NCBI GenBank assembly: GCA_026414955.1
Contig: JAOAIA010000060.1
Span: 1 to 8,167, forward strand
DNA from: Candidatus Bipolaricaulota bacterium
GTDB taxonomy: Bacteria; Bipolaricaulota; Bipolaricaulia; RBG-16-55-9; DRXL01
Reading direction: 5' to 3'
Length of the DNA: 8,167 nucleotides
Part shown: piece after piece, positions 1 to 6,793 of the stretch
Position numbering within the stretch: position 1 is the stretch's first letter
How the letters are laid out: the number at the start of each line of letters is the position of its first letter
Made by a program: the position numbers and the translations under genes
Notes under the pieces: generated by a model
Database searches by the model: none
Seen by the model: only the letters and a program-made list of their open reading frames with translations
Told to the model about the DNA's origin: nothing

Positions 1-28
1 GCCCAGAGCCATACGCAAGATACACCCA

Positions 29-919
29 TTAGGGGAGCGTTTTGAAATTGTCAGCAAAGAGATCGCTGCGATAGAGTCGAAAGCGCTCGTCGCTCTTGGT
101 CGTGTCGTTGTGCAGAGCCAGCAGCCGTTCCCCAGAGAGATACACTCTCAGCGTCAGACGCTCGCTCTGGAGCAGATACTCTTCGGCTTCGAGGGCATCC
201 CCCTGAGCGCCGCGCAAGCGCACCGGTCCAACGCGCGCTAAGACCACCCAGATATCGCCTTGATTGCGCCGGTCGCCCCGCAAGCTGATGACTTTGAGCT
301 TCTGCGGCCCATCGCTCTGAGCCCAGAGGGGCACCACCGCATACGAGCTGAACATCCCTAAGAGCAAGAACGGCTCCTCGGGGAGAGCAATCTCCGATTG
401 GCGTTCCCCGTCGTTGACTATCCCTGTTGCTGCCCCAAAGCGCGCGCTCACCCGGCGATTGCCAATCCCCACAGGGCCGTTGAGTGCTAACTGATAGCTC
501 ACCGGCCGACGCTGCGCCGTGAACGTCATCAGTTGTTCGAAGGTCGCCTCAACGTCGAAAAACGCGATCTTGAACTTCAATGTGCCCTGCGAGTGCAGGA
601 CCAGCTCCCCGTTCTCGCGCCGCTCAAGTGTGTAGTCTTCTGTGCCGATATGCCGACCACGAATCTCAACGGCCAGCCTCCCGCGGTCAATGACCCCCTG
701 AGCGACCGTCGGGGAAACCTCCGACGGCTCAGAAGAGTCAGACGGTTCCGGAGGCGGAGCCGCCATCTCAGTCTCAGGCAGCGGTGGGAGCGACGGCACC
801 GGCGACAGCTCAGCCGTGCTCGACGGTGACCCCGGCCCCAGCGCCCACCATAGCCAGCCGAGTACACCACCCACGAGCACCGATACAATAAAGCCGACAA
901 CGAAAAATCTCTTGCGCAT
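29..919 (-). CDS. Membrane-anchored protein with extracytoplasmic beta-rich domain, function unknown
   Basis: Encodes 296 residues from the chosen start. The N-terminus begins MRKRFF and runs into one hydrophobic segment (about residues 5-28) with positive charges before it, so it looks like an inner-membrane signal anchor. A Pro/Ser/Glu-rich linker follows (about 29-70), then a domain of about 220 residues with alternating hydrophobic residues, suggesting an all-beta fold in the periplasm. Its layout loosely recalls DUF3108/DUF6134-type periplasmic proteins, but I do not recognise it firmly. An upstream in-frame ATG at 964 has a GAGGAG about 13 bases before it and would add 15 residues ahead of the anchor. 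A still longer reading to 1042 would run into the divergent gene and is unlikely. The TAA stop at 29-31 overlaps an ATG (TAATG), so another gene could begin there and leave the window. Coding status is fairly sure; function is not. Confidence 0.75.
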   Translation of the reverse strand: MRKRFFVVGFIVSVLVGGVLGWLWWALGPGSPSSTAELSPVPSLPPLPETEMAAPPPEPSDSSEPSEVSPTVAQGVIDRGRLAVEIRGRHIGTEDYTLERRENGELVLHSQGTLKFKIAFFDVEATFEQLMTFTAQRRPVSYQLALNGPVGIGNRRVSARFGAATGIVNDGERQSEIALPEEPFLLLGMFSSYAVVPLWAQSDGPQKLKVISLRGDRRNQGDIWVVLARVGPVRLRGAQGDALEAEEYLLQSERLTLRVYLSGERLLALHNDTTKSDERFRLYRSDLFADNFKTLP

Positions 920-964
920 GCTGGTCTCAGTTTTACCAAATTCATCAAGCTCCGTCCAGGGCAT

Positions 965-995
965 TTGACGACACCCGCTCCTCATCGAGTAAAAT
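965..995 (+). promoter_or_regulatory. Candidate promoter for the beta-barrel gene
   Basis: The divergent gap 920-1007 holds TTGACG (965-970) and TAAAAT (990-995) separated by 19 bases, close to a sigma-70 type promoter though with a long spacer. The -10 box lies only 12 bases before the ATG at 1008, so transcription would begin about 1001-1003 and the mRNA would have almost no leader. No Shine-Dalgarno sequence is visible before that ATG, which agrees with a leaderless or near-leaderless message. I found no clear promoter for the opposite-strand gene in the same gap. Confidence 0.45.
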
Positions 996-1007
996 ATTCT
1001 TTGCCCT

Positions 1008-2129
1008 ATGAGAAAACTCTTGGTGATTCTGACGATTCTCACGGTTTTCGGTGTTGAGTCTGTGTGGGCGCAACCGCGTGTGGGGCCGCTCTGCGGCTAC
1101 ACGCCCCCGCGCAGCGAGTTTCGAGACCTAAAGCTCGCTGCGAACTATCGCTACTATAACGATCAATTCGCAGACAACCGCGACAACGTGAACTCCGGGA
1201 GCCTACGGGCGTCGTTCTCGCGTTTACTGGACGCGCCGGCATTCGGAATTTCTCAGCAAGCCACCGTGAAGCTCGACCTGACCAGAGATACGCTCAGCTA
1301 CCAAGCCGACGGCGCGATGAACTTTCGGGCGTACTTCGATCACACGAACTTCTTCGGGTTTGTCGGTGCCGAAGCTCAAGGGGCGACGACGTTCATCAGC
1401 CCTGGCCTGCGGGTCTCAGCGGGCTTGGGATATGGGCGTTTTAAAGACGTCACGGCGCTGTCGAAAGCCCTCAAAATCCAAGAGCGTCTCTTGGAGCTGA
1501 AGGCGATCTCCGTGCCCTTGCCCGCAACGGTGATCTTTGAGCTGGCTGACACCATCGGGCGTCGCAGAGAGTTTCCTGATGTAGCGAGTCTTGTGCAAAG
1601 ATTGGAAGAGATCATCGAAGCAACGGGGTTCATCCCCCAAGGGCAGCTTGGAGCGGTAGCGCTCCTGCGCATGGAAGAGATTCTGAGCGAGACGGCCGAC
1701 GAGAAGCTCTGCGGCTGGGAGCTGCGTGTTGGGGGAGGCTACGAGGTGCTTGACGCTCAAGGGGGAGCTCGCGACTGGCTCACCTTAGCGTCGTTTGAGT
1801 ACGCCCTCGCGCCCGCACCGCGCTCGCAGTTCAAGAGCAGCCTGCGCTTCAGTTCCTCGCTCGCTCTGTTAGAAGACTACGTGCTCATCGCGCAAGCGAG
1901 CTATTCATTTCGCATCAGCGAGACCATAGACGCTCAAGCATCGTATAACTTTGTGCGCACGCAACTCAAAGCTCGAAGCTCCTTGGACATTCAGGGCATT
2001 GATCTGCGCTTGACGTTTCAGATCCAAGCGAATCTCAATCTTGCCGTGCAATTAGAATTTACCCTCGCGAGCGACTTTGAAGAGTGGACTCAGGGTGTGA
2101 CAATAACAGCAAACTATGATCTCTTCTAA
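1008..2129 (+). CDS. Probable outer-membrane beta-barrel protein with a helical insertion
   Basis: The 373-residue product starts with a classic signal peptide (MRK, hydrophobic core, VWA at 19-21, likely cleavage before Gln22). Residues about 40-145 and 236-373 consist of alternating polar/hydrophobic strands rich in Tyr, Phe, Ser and Ala, typical of outer-membrane barrels, and the chain ends in Phe as many BAM substrates do. Residues about 146-232 interrupt this with a charged helical segment containing Leu- and Glu-rich stretches, perhaps a plug or a periplasmic/extracellular domain. Only two Cys remain after processing, C29 (in LCGY) and C235 (in LCGW). They flank the first strand block and the helical region and could form a disulfide. 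The start at 1008 is fixed by the signal peptide. The gene overlaps the next one by 14 bp, so the two products probably work together. It resembles no family I can name; a role in transport, adhesion or envelope structure is open. Confidence 0.8.
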   Translation: MRKLLVILTILTVFGVESVWAQPRVGPLCGYTPPRSEFRDLKLAANYRYYNDQFADNRDNVNSGSLRASFSRLLDAPAFGISQQATVKLDLTRDTLSYQADGAMNFRAYFDHTNFFGFVGAEAQGATTFISPGLRVSAGLGYGRFKDVTALSKALKIQERLLELKAISVPLPATVIFELADTIGRRREFPDVASLVQRLEEIIEATGFIPQGQLGAVALLRMEEILSETADEKLCGWELRVGGGYEVLDAQGGARDWLTLASFEYALAPAPRSQFKSSLRFSSSLALLEDYVLIAQASYSFRISETIDAQASYNFVRTQLKARSSLDIQGIDLRLTFQIQANLNLAVQLEFTLASDFEEWTQGVTITANYDLF

Positions 2130-2685
2130 AAAAATCCCCCTGTGTGCGCTCGTGATCCTGTTCGCTCTATGGTCCGTGGCCGACGAAGCGCGCGCGGAGC
2201 GCCCGGTGCAGCCGATAGACTATATCTTGCTCGAATTTCTCTTTGGAGTGCAAGGGGCAATTGTAGGGGGTGGGTTAGGCTTTTATGCGACATATTGGAC
2301 GCTCTCGCTCGTGCAGCCGTGCCCGCCCGCGCAGCCGGAGCGCCGCGCCTGTGAGCTGGGCGCAACGTTGATCGCGTTAATCGTCGGGCCGAATCTCGGA
2401 ATTCCACCAGGGGCGACGTTTCTGGGCGTCGCGCTTGCGGGAGCAATTGTCGGCGTGCAGGGCAATGTACTATTGGCTTTTGCGGGGAGCATTGTCGGGA
2501 CTCTCCTTGGGGCAGCCGTTGCGGGCAATTGGGTGATCGAGCCCACAGACTTCTCGCTGGTCGTCAACCCCGTGACGATGGCCGCGCTGGGCGCTACAAT
2601 CGGCTACAACATCGGCGCGACGATTCCCGACAATCAAGAATTTGTGCCGACGTATAGATTTGTGTTCTTCCAAGGACGATTCTGA
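2116..2685 (+). CDS. Exported glycine-rich membrane protein, function unknown
   Basis: Encodes 189 residues. Residues 1-27 look like a signal peptide (SKK, hydrophobic core, ending ARA before Glu28). The mature part contains several hydrophobic stretches dense in Gly and Ala (about 43-63, 81-92, 97-137 and 150-169) with repeated GxxxG-like spacing such as AIVGGGLG, AGAIVG and AGSIVGTLLG, reminiscent of glycine-zipper membrane proteins. Two Cys (C69 and C79) lie in the Pro-rich loop between the first and second stretch and could pair in an oxidising compartment. The C-terminus is aromatic-rich and ends in Phe. The ATG lies inside the end of the preceding gene, 14 bp before that stop is complete, and has no good ribosome site nearby, so translation is probably coupled. 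I do not recognise a family; it is probably an envelope partner of the barrel protein. Confidence 0.75.
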   Translation: MISSKKIPLCALVILFALWSVADEARAERPVQPIDYILLEFLFGVQGAIVGGGLGFYATYWTLSLVQPCPPAQPERRACELGATLIALIVGPNLGIPPGATFLGVALAGAIVGVQGNVLLAFAGSIVGTLLGAAVAGNWVIEPTDFSLVVNPVTMAALGATIGYNIGATIPDNQEFVPTYRFVFFQGRF

Positions 2686-2686
2686 T

Positions 2687-4789
2687 TTACGTGACCTTCA
2701 GCTCCTCCAAGAACTTCGTCAAGTCAACCGTCGGTCGCCCTTGGGCATCAGCAATAGCTTGCTTAGCTGGCGGCACCTCGCGATAGAACGGGATTCTCTG
2801 TAAGATGCGCTCTTCGTAGGAGGGCACCGTCTCGTTCTTCAGCAAGACTCCGATGGGGATTCTCTCCCCCCACTCGAGAGCTTTCTCGATAAATCTATTC
2901 AGTTTTTCGGCGATCTCCGCGTCGCTCATCCCCGGCGCGATGAGCGGGTCATAGCCCTGCTCTTCGAGCTTGTAGACGCGCGGGATGGGCCTGCCTGTCT
3001 GCGGGTCTTTTCTGTCTTCCCCGCCGTACCATTCTTTGGTGTTGATGTCATTATACGTGGGACAGGGCTGAAGGACGTCAATGAACGCCGAGCCATTGTG
3101 CGCTATCGCTTGCTTAATCACATTCACTAAGTGCTTAATATCATACGCATAGCTTCTCGCGATGAACGTGTAGCCTGCGGCGAGCGCCAAGAAGAGTGGG
3201 TTGACCCCTTGGTTGATATTGGGCTGGGGGAGCGACTTCGTCTGCACCCCCAATTTCAGAGTTGGCGACGCTTGGCCCTTGGTCAGCCCGTAGACGCCGT
3301 TGTTGTGCAGAATATACGTGATATCTACGTTGCGGCGGCCAGCGTTGACGAAGTGCCCCGCGCCGATCCCCAGGCCGTCGCCGTCGCCGCCGACGGCGAT
3401 CACGGTCAGATCGGGGTTGGCGAGCTTGGCTCCCGTAGCGTAGGGCAGGACGCGCCCGTGCAGCGTGTGAATCCCGTAAGTATTAATATAGTGGGGGGTC
3501 TTGCCGGAGCAACCGATCCCCGAAAAGACCGCGACGCGATGGGGGTCTAAATCTAACTCTGCGAGGGCCATCTGCACGGCGTTCAGAATGCCGAAGTCCC
3601 CACAATTGTGGAGCGTTGCACACTCGCTGACGTAGCTGTGCACCTCTTCGACCTCGAGGTTCCAGACAGGCCCGTCATACTCAAACGTCTCAATCTTCGC
3701 CACCGGAACCATGACGAAGTTCTGACCGACGATCGTCGAGGACGGTTTGCCCGGAGAGCGCTTAGCATGGCGCTTAAGTTCTAAGATCTCCCTCAAGCGT
3801 GTGACGTCGCGCTGGCTGGTGACAAAGAGCGTATACGCTTCGCGATGGCCGGGGCGAGTCGGCTCGGTGTAGACCGACGGCACGATCCCCTGACGCAAGA
3901 GCAAGATCTTCAGTTGCTCGCGCAGCTTCTTGGAGATCGTTCGGTAGCTGGCTCTGGCTCGCGTCGGGTGGATCCAGCCATCGCCGCGCCACAGCCCCTT
4001 CAGCAGCTCGCGCTGCTGCTCTGGGGGCAACAGCATCAGCTCATGGGGGATCTGCTTATTCGCTGCTCCGTCGCCAAACCATTCTTTGAAAGCCCGCGCT
4101 AAGCGCGAGGAGTGCACATAAAGCTCTACTGTGTTTCGCTTAGGCTTCTCTAGCTTGAAGAGACGTAACTCAAAGAGCTGGGCTAGAATCGTCTCTATGT
4201 CCCGGACAAACGCTTGCTCTTTCTTATGAAAAGCGAAGCAGATGCTTGCTTCTAGGTGATCTTTCGTCGCAGAGCGATGGTCTATCCACCCTTCGGCTAT
4301 GTAATACCCGGCGAGACGCAAAAATTCAGGGGTGATGGGGATACTCCCCGGTAGCGGGGCGCTGCGCCGATCTTGAGATTTTCTCTCTGGAAGCGGCAGC
4401 GCTGTTACAGAGATGACCTCGGAAGGGATGGGATACGCGAGATAATCACCCTTCTTGATCTGATCTGCTCGCTCCCACGTCAGATCAAAGCGATCGTTGT
4501 GGCGTTTGGGATGGTGGCGCTTGGCGATCAAGACGGGGTGCTCTGGCGTCAAGACCGTCTCTCCTAGGCGCTTGGCTCGGATTCTGTACATCAGACCTTG
4601 ATGCCGGTGGCTGAAGACCTCCGTCACGCGATGGTAGCGCCCATCCCACCCCAGCACGCGATCCCCCTCTTTGATGGCCTCGATGGGTTTGACGTCGGGA
4701 TTGGTGTGGATGAGCGAACCCGGCAACACACACCCCGGGCACCAGTTGTTATGCACCGGGGTCTTGTAGTCTTGAGCTTTACGCACCAT
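2687..4789 (-). CDS. korB: 2-oxoacid:ferredoxin oxidoreductase beta subunit precursor, intein-containing
   Basis: The 700-residue precursor is a thiamine-diphosphate beta subunit interrupted by an intein (residues 20-395). Joining residues 1-19 to 396-700 gives 324 residues, the usual size for the two-subunit Sulfolobus-type enzyme. The restored motif reads NNWCPG-CGDFG. Expected [4Fe-4S] ligands are C17, C396, C427 (GIGCSGK) and C576 (LQPCPTYN), which become 17, 20, 51 and 200 after splicing and match the Cys pattern of the Sulfolobus enzyme. The ThDP/Mg site is GDGD (468-471) with NN (496-497), followed by YGLTKGQASPT, a conserved active-site segment. With KorA it converts pyruvate and/or 2-oxoglutarate plus CoA to acyl-CoA and CO2, reducing ferredoxin in the cytoplasm. 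The start overlaps the end of korA by 11 bp, indicating coupled translation. Substrate preference cannot be read from the sequence. No frameshift is seen, so the precursor should be translated whole. Confidence 0.95.
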   Translation of the reverse strand: MVRKAQDYKTPVHNNWCPGCVLPGSLIHTNPDVKPIEAIKEGDRVLGWDGRYHRVTEVFSHRHQGLMYRIRAKRLGETVLTPEHPVLIAKRHHPKRHNDRFDLTWERADQIKKGDYLAYPIPSEVISVTALPLPERKSQDRRSAPLPGSIPITPEFLRLAGYYIAEGWIDHRSATKDHLEASICFAFHKKEQAFVRDIETILAQLFELRLFKLEKPKRNTVELYVHSSRLARAFKEWFGDGAANKQIPHELMLLPPEQQRELLKGLWRGDGWIHPTRARASYRTISKKLREQLKILLLRQGIVPSVYTEPTRPGHREAYTLFVTSQRDVTRLREILELKRHAKRSPGKPSSTIVGQNFVMVPVAKIETFEYDGPVWNLEVEEVHSYVSECATLHNCGDFGILNAVQMALAELDLDPHRVAVFSGIGCSGKTPHYINTYGIHTLHGRVLPYATGAKLANPDLTVIAVGGDGDGLGIGAGHFVNAGRRNVDITYILHNNGVYGLTKGQASPTLKLGVQTKSLPQPNINQGVNPLFLALAAGYTFIARSYAYDIKHLVNVIKQAIAHNGSAFIDVLQPCPTYNDINTKEWYGGEDRKDPQTGRPIPRVYKLEEQGYDPLIAPGMSDAEIAEKLNRFIEKALEWGERIPIGVLLKNETVPSYEERILQRIPFYREVPPAKQAIADAQGRPTVDLTKFLEELKVT
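3605..4732 (-). mobile_element. Intein with LAGLIDADG homing endonuclease inside korB
   Basis: This in-frame insertion of 376 residues (20-395 of the precursor) begins at Cys20 (CVLPGSLIHT, splicing block A) and ends in TLHN before Cys396. Block B is TPEHPV (81-86, with T81 and H84), block F is VWNLEVEEVHSYV (375-387) and block G gives penultimate H394 and terminal N395. Together with the +1 Cys these make a complete class 1 splicing set; block F has Asn377 where Asp is more common. The central region (about 150-345, bases 3755-4342) is a homing endonuclease with two LAGLIDADG motifs, LAGYYIAEG (159-167) and LLKGLWRGDG (262-271). Their acidic residues E166 and D270 are present, so nuclease activity is plausible. 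Both boundary Cys codons are TGT. After splicing the +1 Cys becomes the second Cys of CPGC, an iron-sulfur ligand. Such an element spreads by cutting intein-free alleles at the conserved site. Confidence 0.96.
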
Positions 4790-6710
4790 GCGTCAACACC
4801 ATCCTTCGCGGGGCCTGGCCCAACAGAATCTCTTTCACCGACTGATAGACTTCGTCCATGGTGATCGGACGCCCGTTGAACTTCACGATCAGATGCTCCA
4901 TGGCAATCCCGGTAGACTCGCGCACCAGACCAGCAAACTGCCCCGAGTAATTGTTCTCGATGCACGCGCGACGTTGCGCTCTCTCCAAGAGCTTTTTGAG
5001 ATCGTCGCTGGGCAAGGGACAGAGGAGCCGACACTGCACAAAACACACTGAGCGCTTCTCTGCCCACAGCGCTTCGAGAGCGTCGAGAATCGCGCCCTTG
5101 GGCGAGCCCCAGCTTAACAAGACTAATTCTGAATCGGGATCGCCAAAGATATTTATCTTTTCTGAGAGGGGGATCTCCTGAGCAGCGACTTCGAGCTTCT
5201 TGGCGCGCTTGTCCATCATCTGGATGCGCTCGATTGGATCTTCAGTGATGTGCCCCAACTCGTCGTGCTCGTCGCCGGTGTTCCAGAAGACTCCTCCGGG
5301 CGTGCCCAGCACTGTCCGCGGGGAGATGCCCGTCTCTGTATACGCGAAGCGTTTGTAGCCGTCGCTGGCAGCGCCCTCGATGAGTACTCCCCGGTCAATG
5401 CGCCCGCGCAGCGAATCAAAGACGGCACACGTCTGGCTGCTGCTCGCTAGCGATTTATCTAGCAAGTGAATGACGGGAAGCTGATACTTTTCGGCGTAGT
5501 TAAAAGCCCTGATCTCGTCATAGAAGCACTCTTCTAAGTCCCCTGAAGCGATGACGATCCTGGGGAACTCGCCGTGGCCGGCGTGCAAGACGAATCTCAG
5601 ATCCCCCTGCTCGTGACGCGTGGGCAAGCCCGTGCTGGGGCTGCCCCGCTGATAGAGCGTCACTACTACTGGGACTTCGTTGATCCCGGCCCACCCTAAC
5701 GCTTCGACCATGAGCGAAAAGCCCGGCCCAGAAGTGCTCGTCGCTGCTCGTGCTCCGGCGAGCGCCGCTCCCGTGGCCATTGTTATAGCAGCGATCTCGT
5801 CCTCGACTTGGACGACCAAGATCGCGCCGTGCTCAGGAGCGCCGTTGGCGCGACGCTCGAAGAGTTGATGCGCTTCGAGATAGACGCTCTCGTCGGTGGC
5901 CGGGCTGATGGGATAGTACGTCTGCACGGTGCAGCCGGCTGCAAGCTTTCCCAGTGCCGTCGCTTGGTTGCCCGTTATATAAATGCGCGGCTCACTCGCT
6001 GTGATCGGCTCCAGCGTGATGGGGAAATCGCGCGCGAAGTTCTTGGAGATATACTCATAGGCCAGCTCGCACGCGCGCAGGTTCAGCTCTATGACTTTTT
6101 TCTTACCGTGAAAGATGTCTTCCAAGGCGCGCTCTAGCAGTTTTATGTCATACCCAACGATGGCGCATGAGGCAGCGACAGCCATTGCATTGGCCATGCG
6201 CTTGGCCTGCGCTAACTGGGGAACTTTCTCGCCCATCATCTTCTGAAGCAGCTCATCGTAGGGAACGGGATAGAGCCGCACGCCGCGCGCTTGGGCGTCT
6301 TGGAGCATCCCGCCCAGCGTCTCACCGAGATTCTTGGAGTGAAGATATTTTTGGATATCGTCGCGCGCGCGGTGCTCCATCGCCGCGACCTTGCTCAGCG
6401 AGGTCTCCGTGAGCTTGGGGTCATAGATGAGAGCGCCGCCGGGCTGAACGTTGAGCGCATGAAGAAAGACGGTCTCGGCGTCGGCGCTTACCAAGATATC
6501 CGTGTACGAGCGGGTCGAACGGACGGGACGGTCGCTGACCGTCACTTGATAGTAGCTATGCTCGCCCATGATATTACTGTAATATTCGCGCTGGCCATAG
6601 ACGTACAGCCCGCCGAAGGCACAGGCCTTGGCAAAGAGATTGGCGGCAGAGTCAACACCGCTGCCTTGCGCGCCCCCGACGAGCCACGCCACCTGATTCT
6701 TCTGGTGCAT
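4779..6710 (-). CDS. korA: 2-oxoacid:ferredoxin oxidoreductase alpha subunit (fused gamma-alpha)
   Basis: The 643-residue protein has the domain order of the two-subunit archaeal-type enzyme. An N-terminal gamma domain (about 1-230) carries GGAQGSGVD (12-20) and REYYSNIMGEHSYYQV (41-56). The pyrimidine-binding alpha domain follows from about 240, with YPISPATDES (266-275; YPITP in most relatives), a VEDEIAAI segment (302-309) near the expected catalytic Glu, STSGPGFSLM (325-334), and QRGSPSTGLPTRHEQGDL (354-371), which holds residues implicated in 2-oxoacid binding. The C-terminal part (about 525-643) fits the transketolase-C-like domain. It works with KorB, whose start it overlaps by 11 bp. 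The ATG at 6710 has an AGAGGAG ribosome site 9 bases upstream and a candidate promoter in the 83-bp gap before it. No residue appears missing. Sequence style is closest to Sulfolobus and haloarchaeal enzymes that use pyruvate and 2-oxoglutarate, so the Kor name is a best guess over Por. Confidence 0.94.
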   Translation of the reverse strand: MHQKNQVAWLVGGAQGSGVDSAANLFAKACAFGGLYVYGQREYYSNIMGEHSYYQVTVSDRPVRSTRSYTDILVSADAETVFLHALNVQPGGALIYDPKLTETSLSKVAAMEHRARDDIQKYLHSKNLGETLGGMLQDAQARGVRLYPVPYDELLQKMMGEKVPQLAQAKRMANAMAVAASCAIVGYDIKLLERALEDIFHGKKKVIELNLRACELAYEYISKNFARDFPITLEPITASEPRIYITGNQATALGKLAAGCTVQTYYPISPATDESVYLEAHQLFERRANGAPEHGAILVVQVEDEIAAITMATGAALAGARAATSTSGPGFSLMVEALGWAGINEVPVVVTLYQRGSPSTGLPTRHEQGDLRFVLHAGHGEFPRIVIASGDLEECFYDEIRAFNYAEKYQLPVIHLLDKSLASSSQTCAVFDSLRGRIDRGVLIEGAASDGYKRFAYTETGISPRTVLGTPGGVFWNTGDEHDELGHITEDPIERIQMMDKRAKKLEVAAQEIPLSEKINIFGDPDSELVLLSWGSPKGAILDALEALWAEKRSVCFVQCRLLCPLPSDDLKKLLERAQRRACIENNYSGQFAGLVRESTGIAMEHLIVKFNGRPITMDEVYQSVKEILLGQAPRRMVLTHGA

Positions 6711-6719
6711 ATCTCAAGA

Positions 6720-6785
6720 CTCCTCTCTCGGAAAGCAGACTGCAACGATCCCCGTTAAGATACTGAAATTGTGAGGCCGGTGCAA
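6720..6785 (-). promoter_or_regulatory. Candidate promoter and ribosome site of korAB
   Basis: On the minus strand TTGCAC (6780-6785) and TATCTT (6757-6762) are separated by exactly 17 bases, a reasonable though weak sigma-70 type match. A strong Shine-Dalgarno sequence, AGAGGAG (6720-6726), lies 9 bases before the korA ATG at 6710. The toxin-like gene upstream ends at 6794 with no hairpin terminator visible, so korAB may also receive read-through from that pair. Confidence 0.45.
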
Positions 6786-6793
6786 CTGAGCAC

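Noticed and set aside
1..29. Possible start of another minus-strand gene at 29 (TAATG overlap with the preceding stop)
   Set aside because: Only nine codons lie inside the window and there is no ribosome site, so it cannot be supported.
920..1042. Longer N-terminus of the first minus-strand gene beginning at 1042
   Set aside because: It would overlap the signal peptide codons of the divergent gene and cover its likely promoter, and it puts about 41 uncharacteristic residues ahead of a clear signal anchor. The ATG at 964 remains a possible alternative.
3366..3395. GC-rich inverted repeat (GCCGTCGCCG region)
   Set aside because: It is explained by the Gly-Asp-Gly-Asp codons of the thiamine-diphosphate motif in korB, with no U-tract or regulatory context.
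3131..3550. Open plus-strand frame of 139 codons opposite korB
   Set aside because: It lies wholly antisense to highly conserved korB sequence, has no family signature and no ribosome site; other long antisense frames over korA, korB and the barrel gene were dropped for the same reason.
4733..4789. korB read as two genes or as a pseudogene because of the long insertion
   Set aside because: The frame is continuous through both junctions, and removing residues 20-395 restores a complete, canonical beta subunit.
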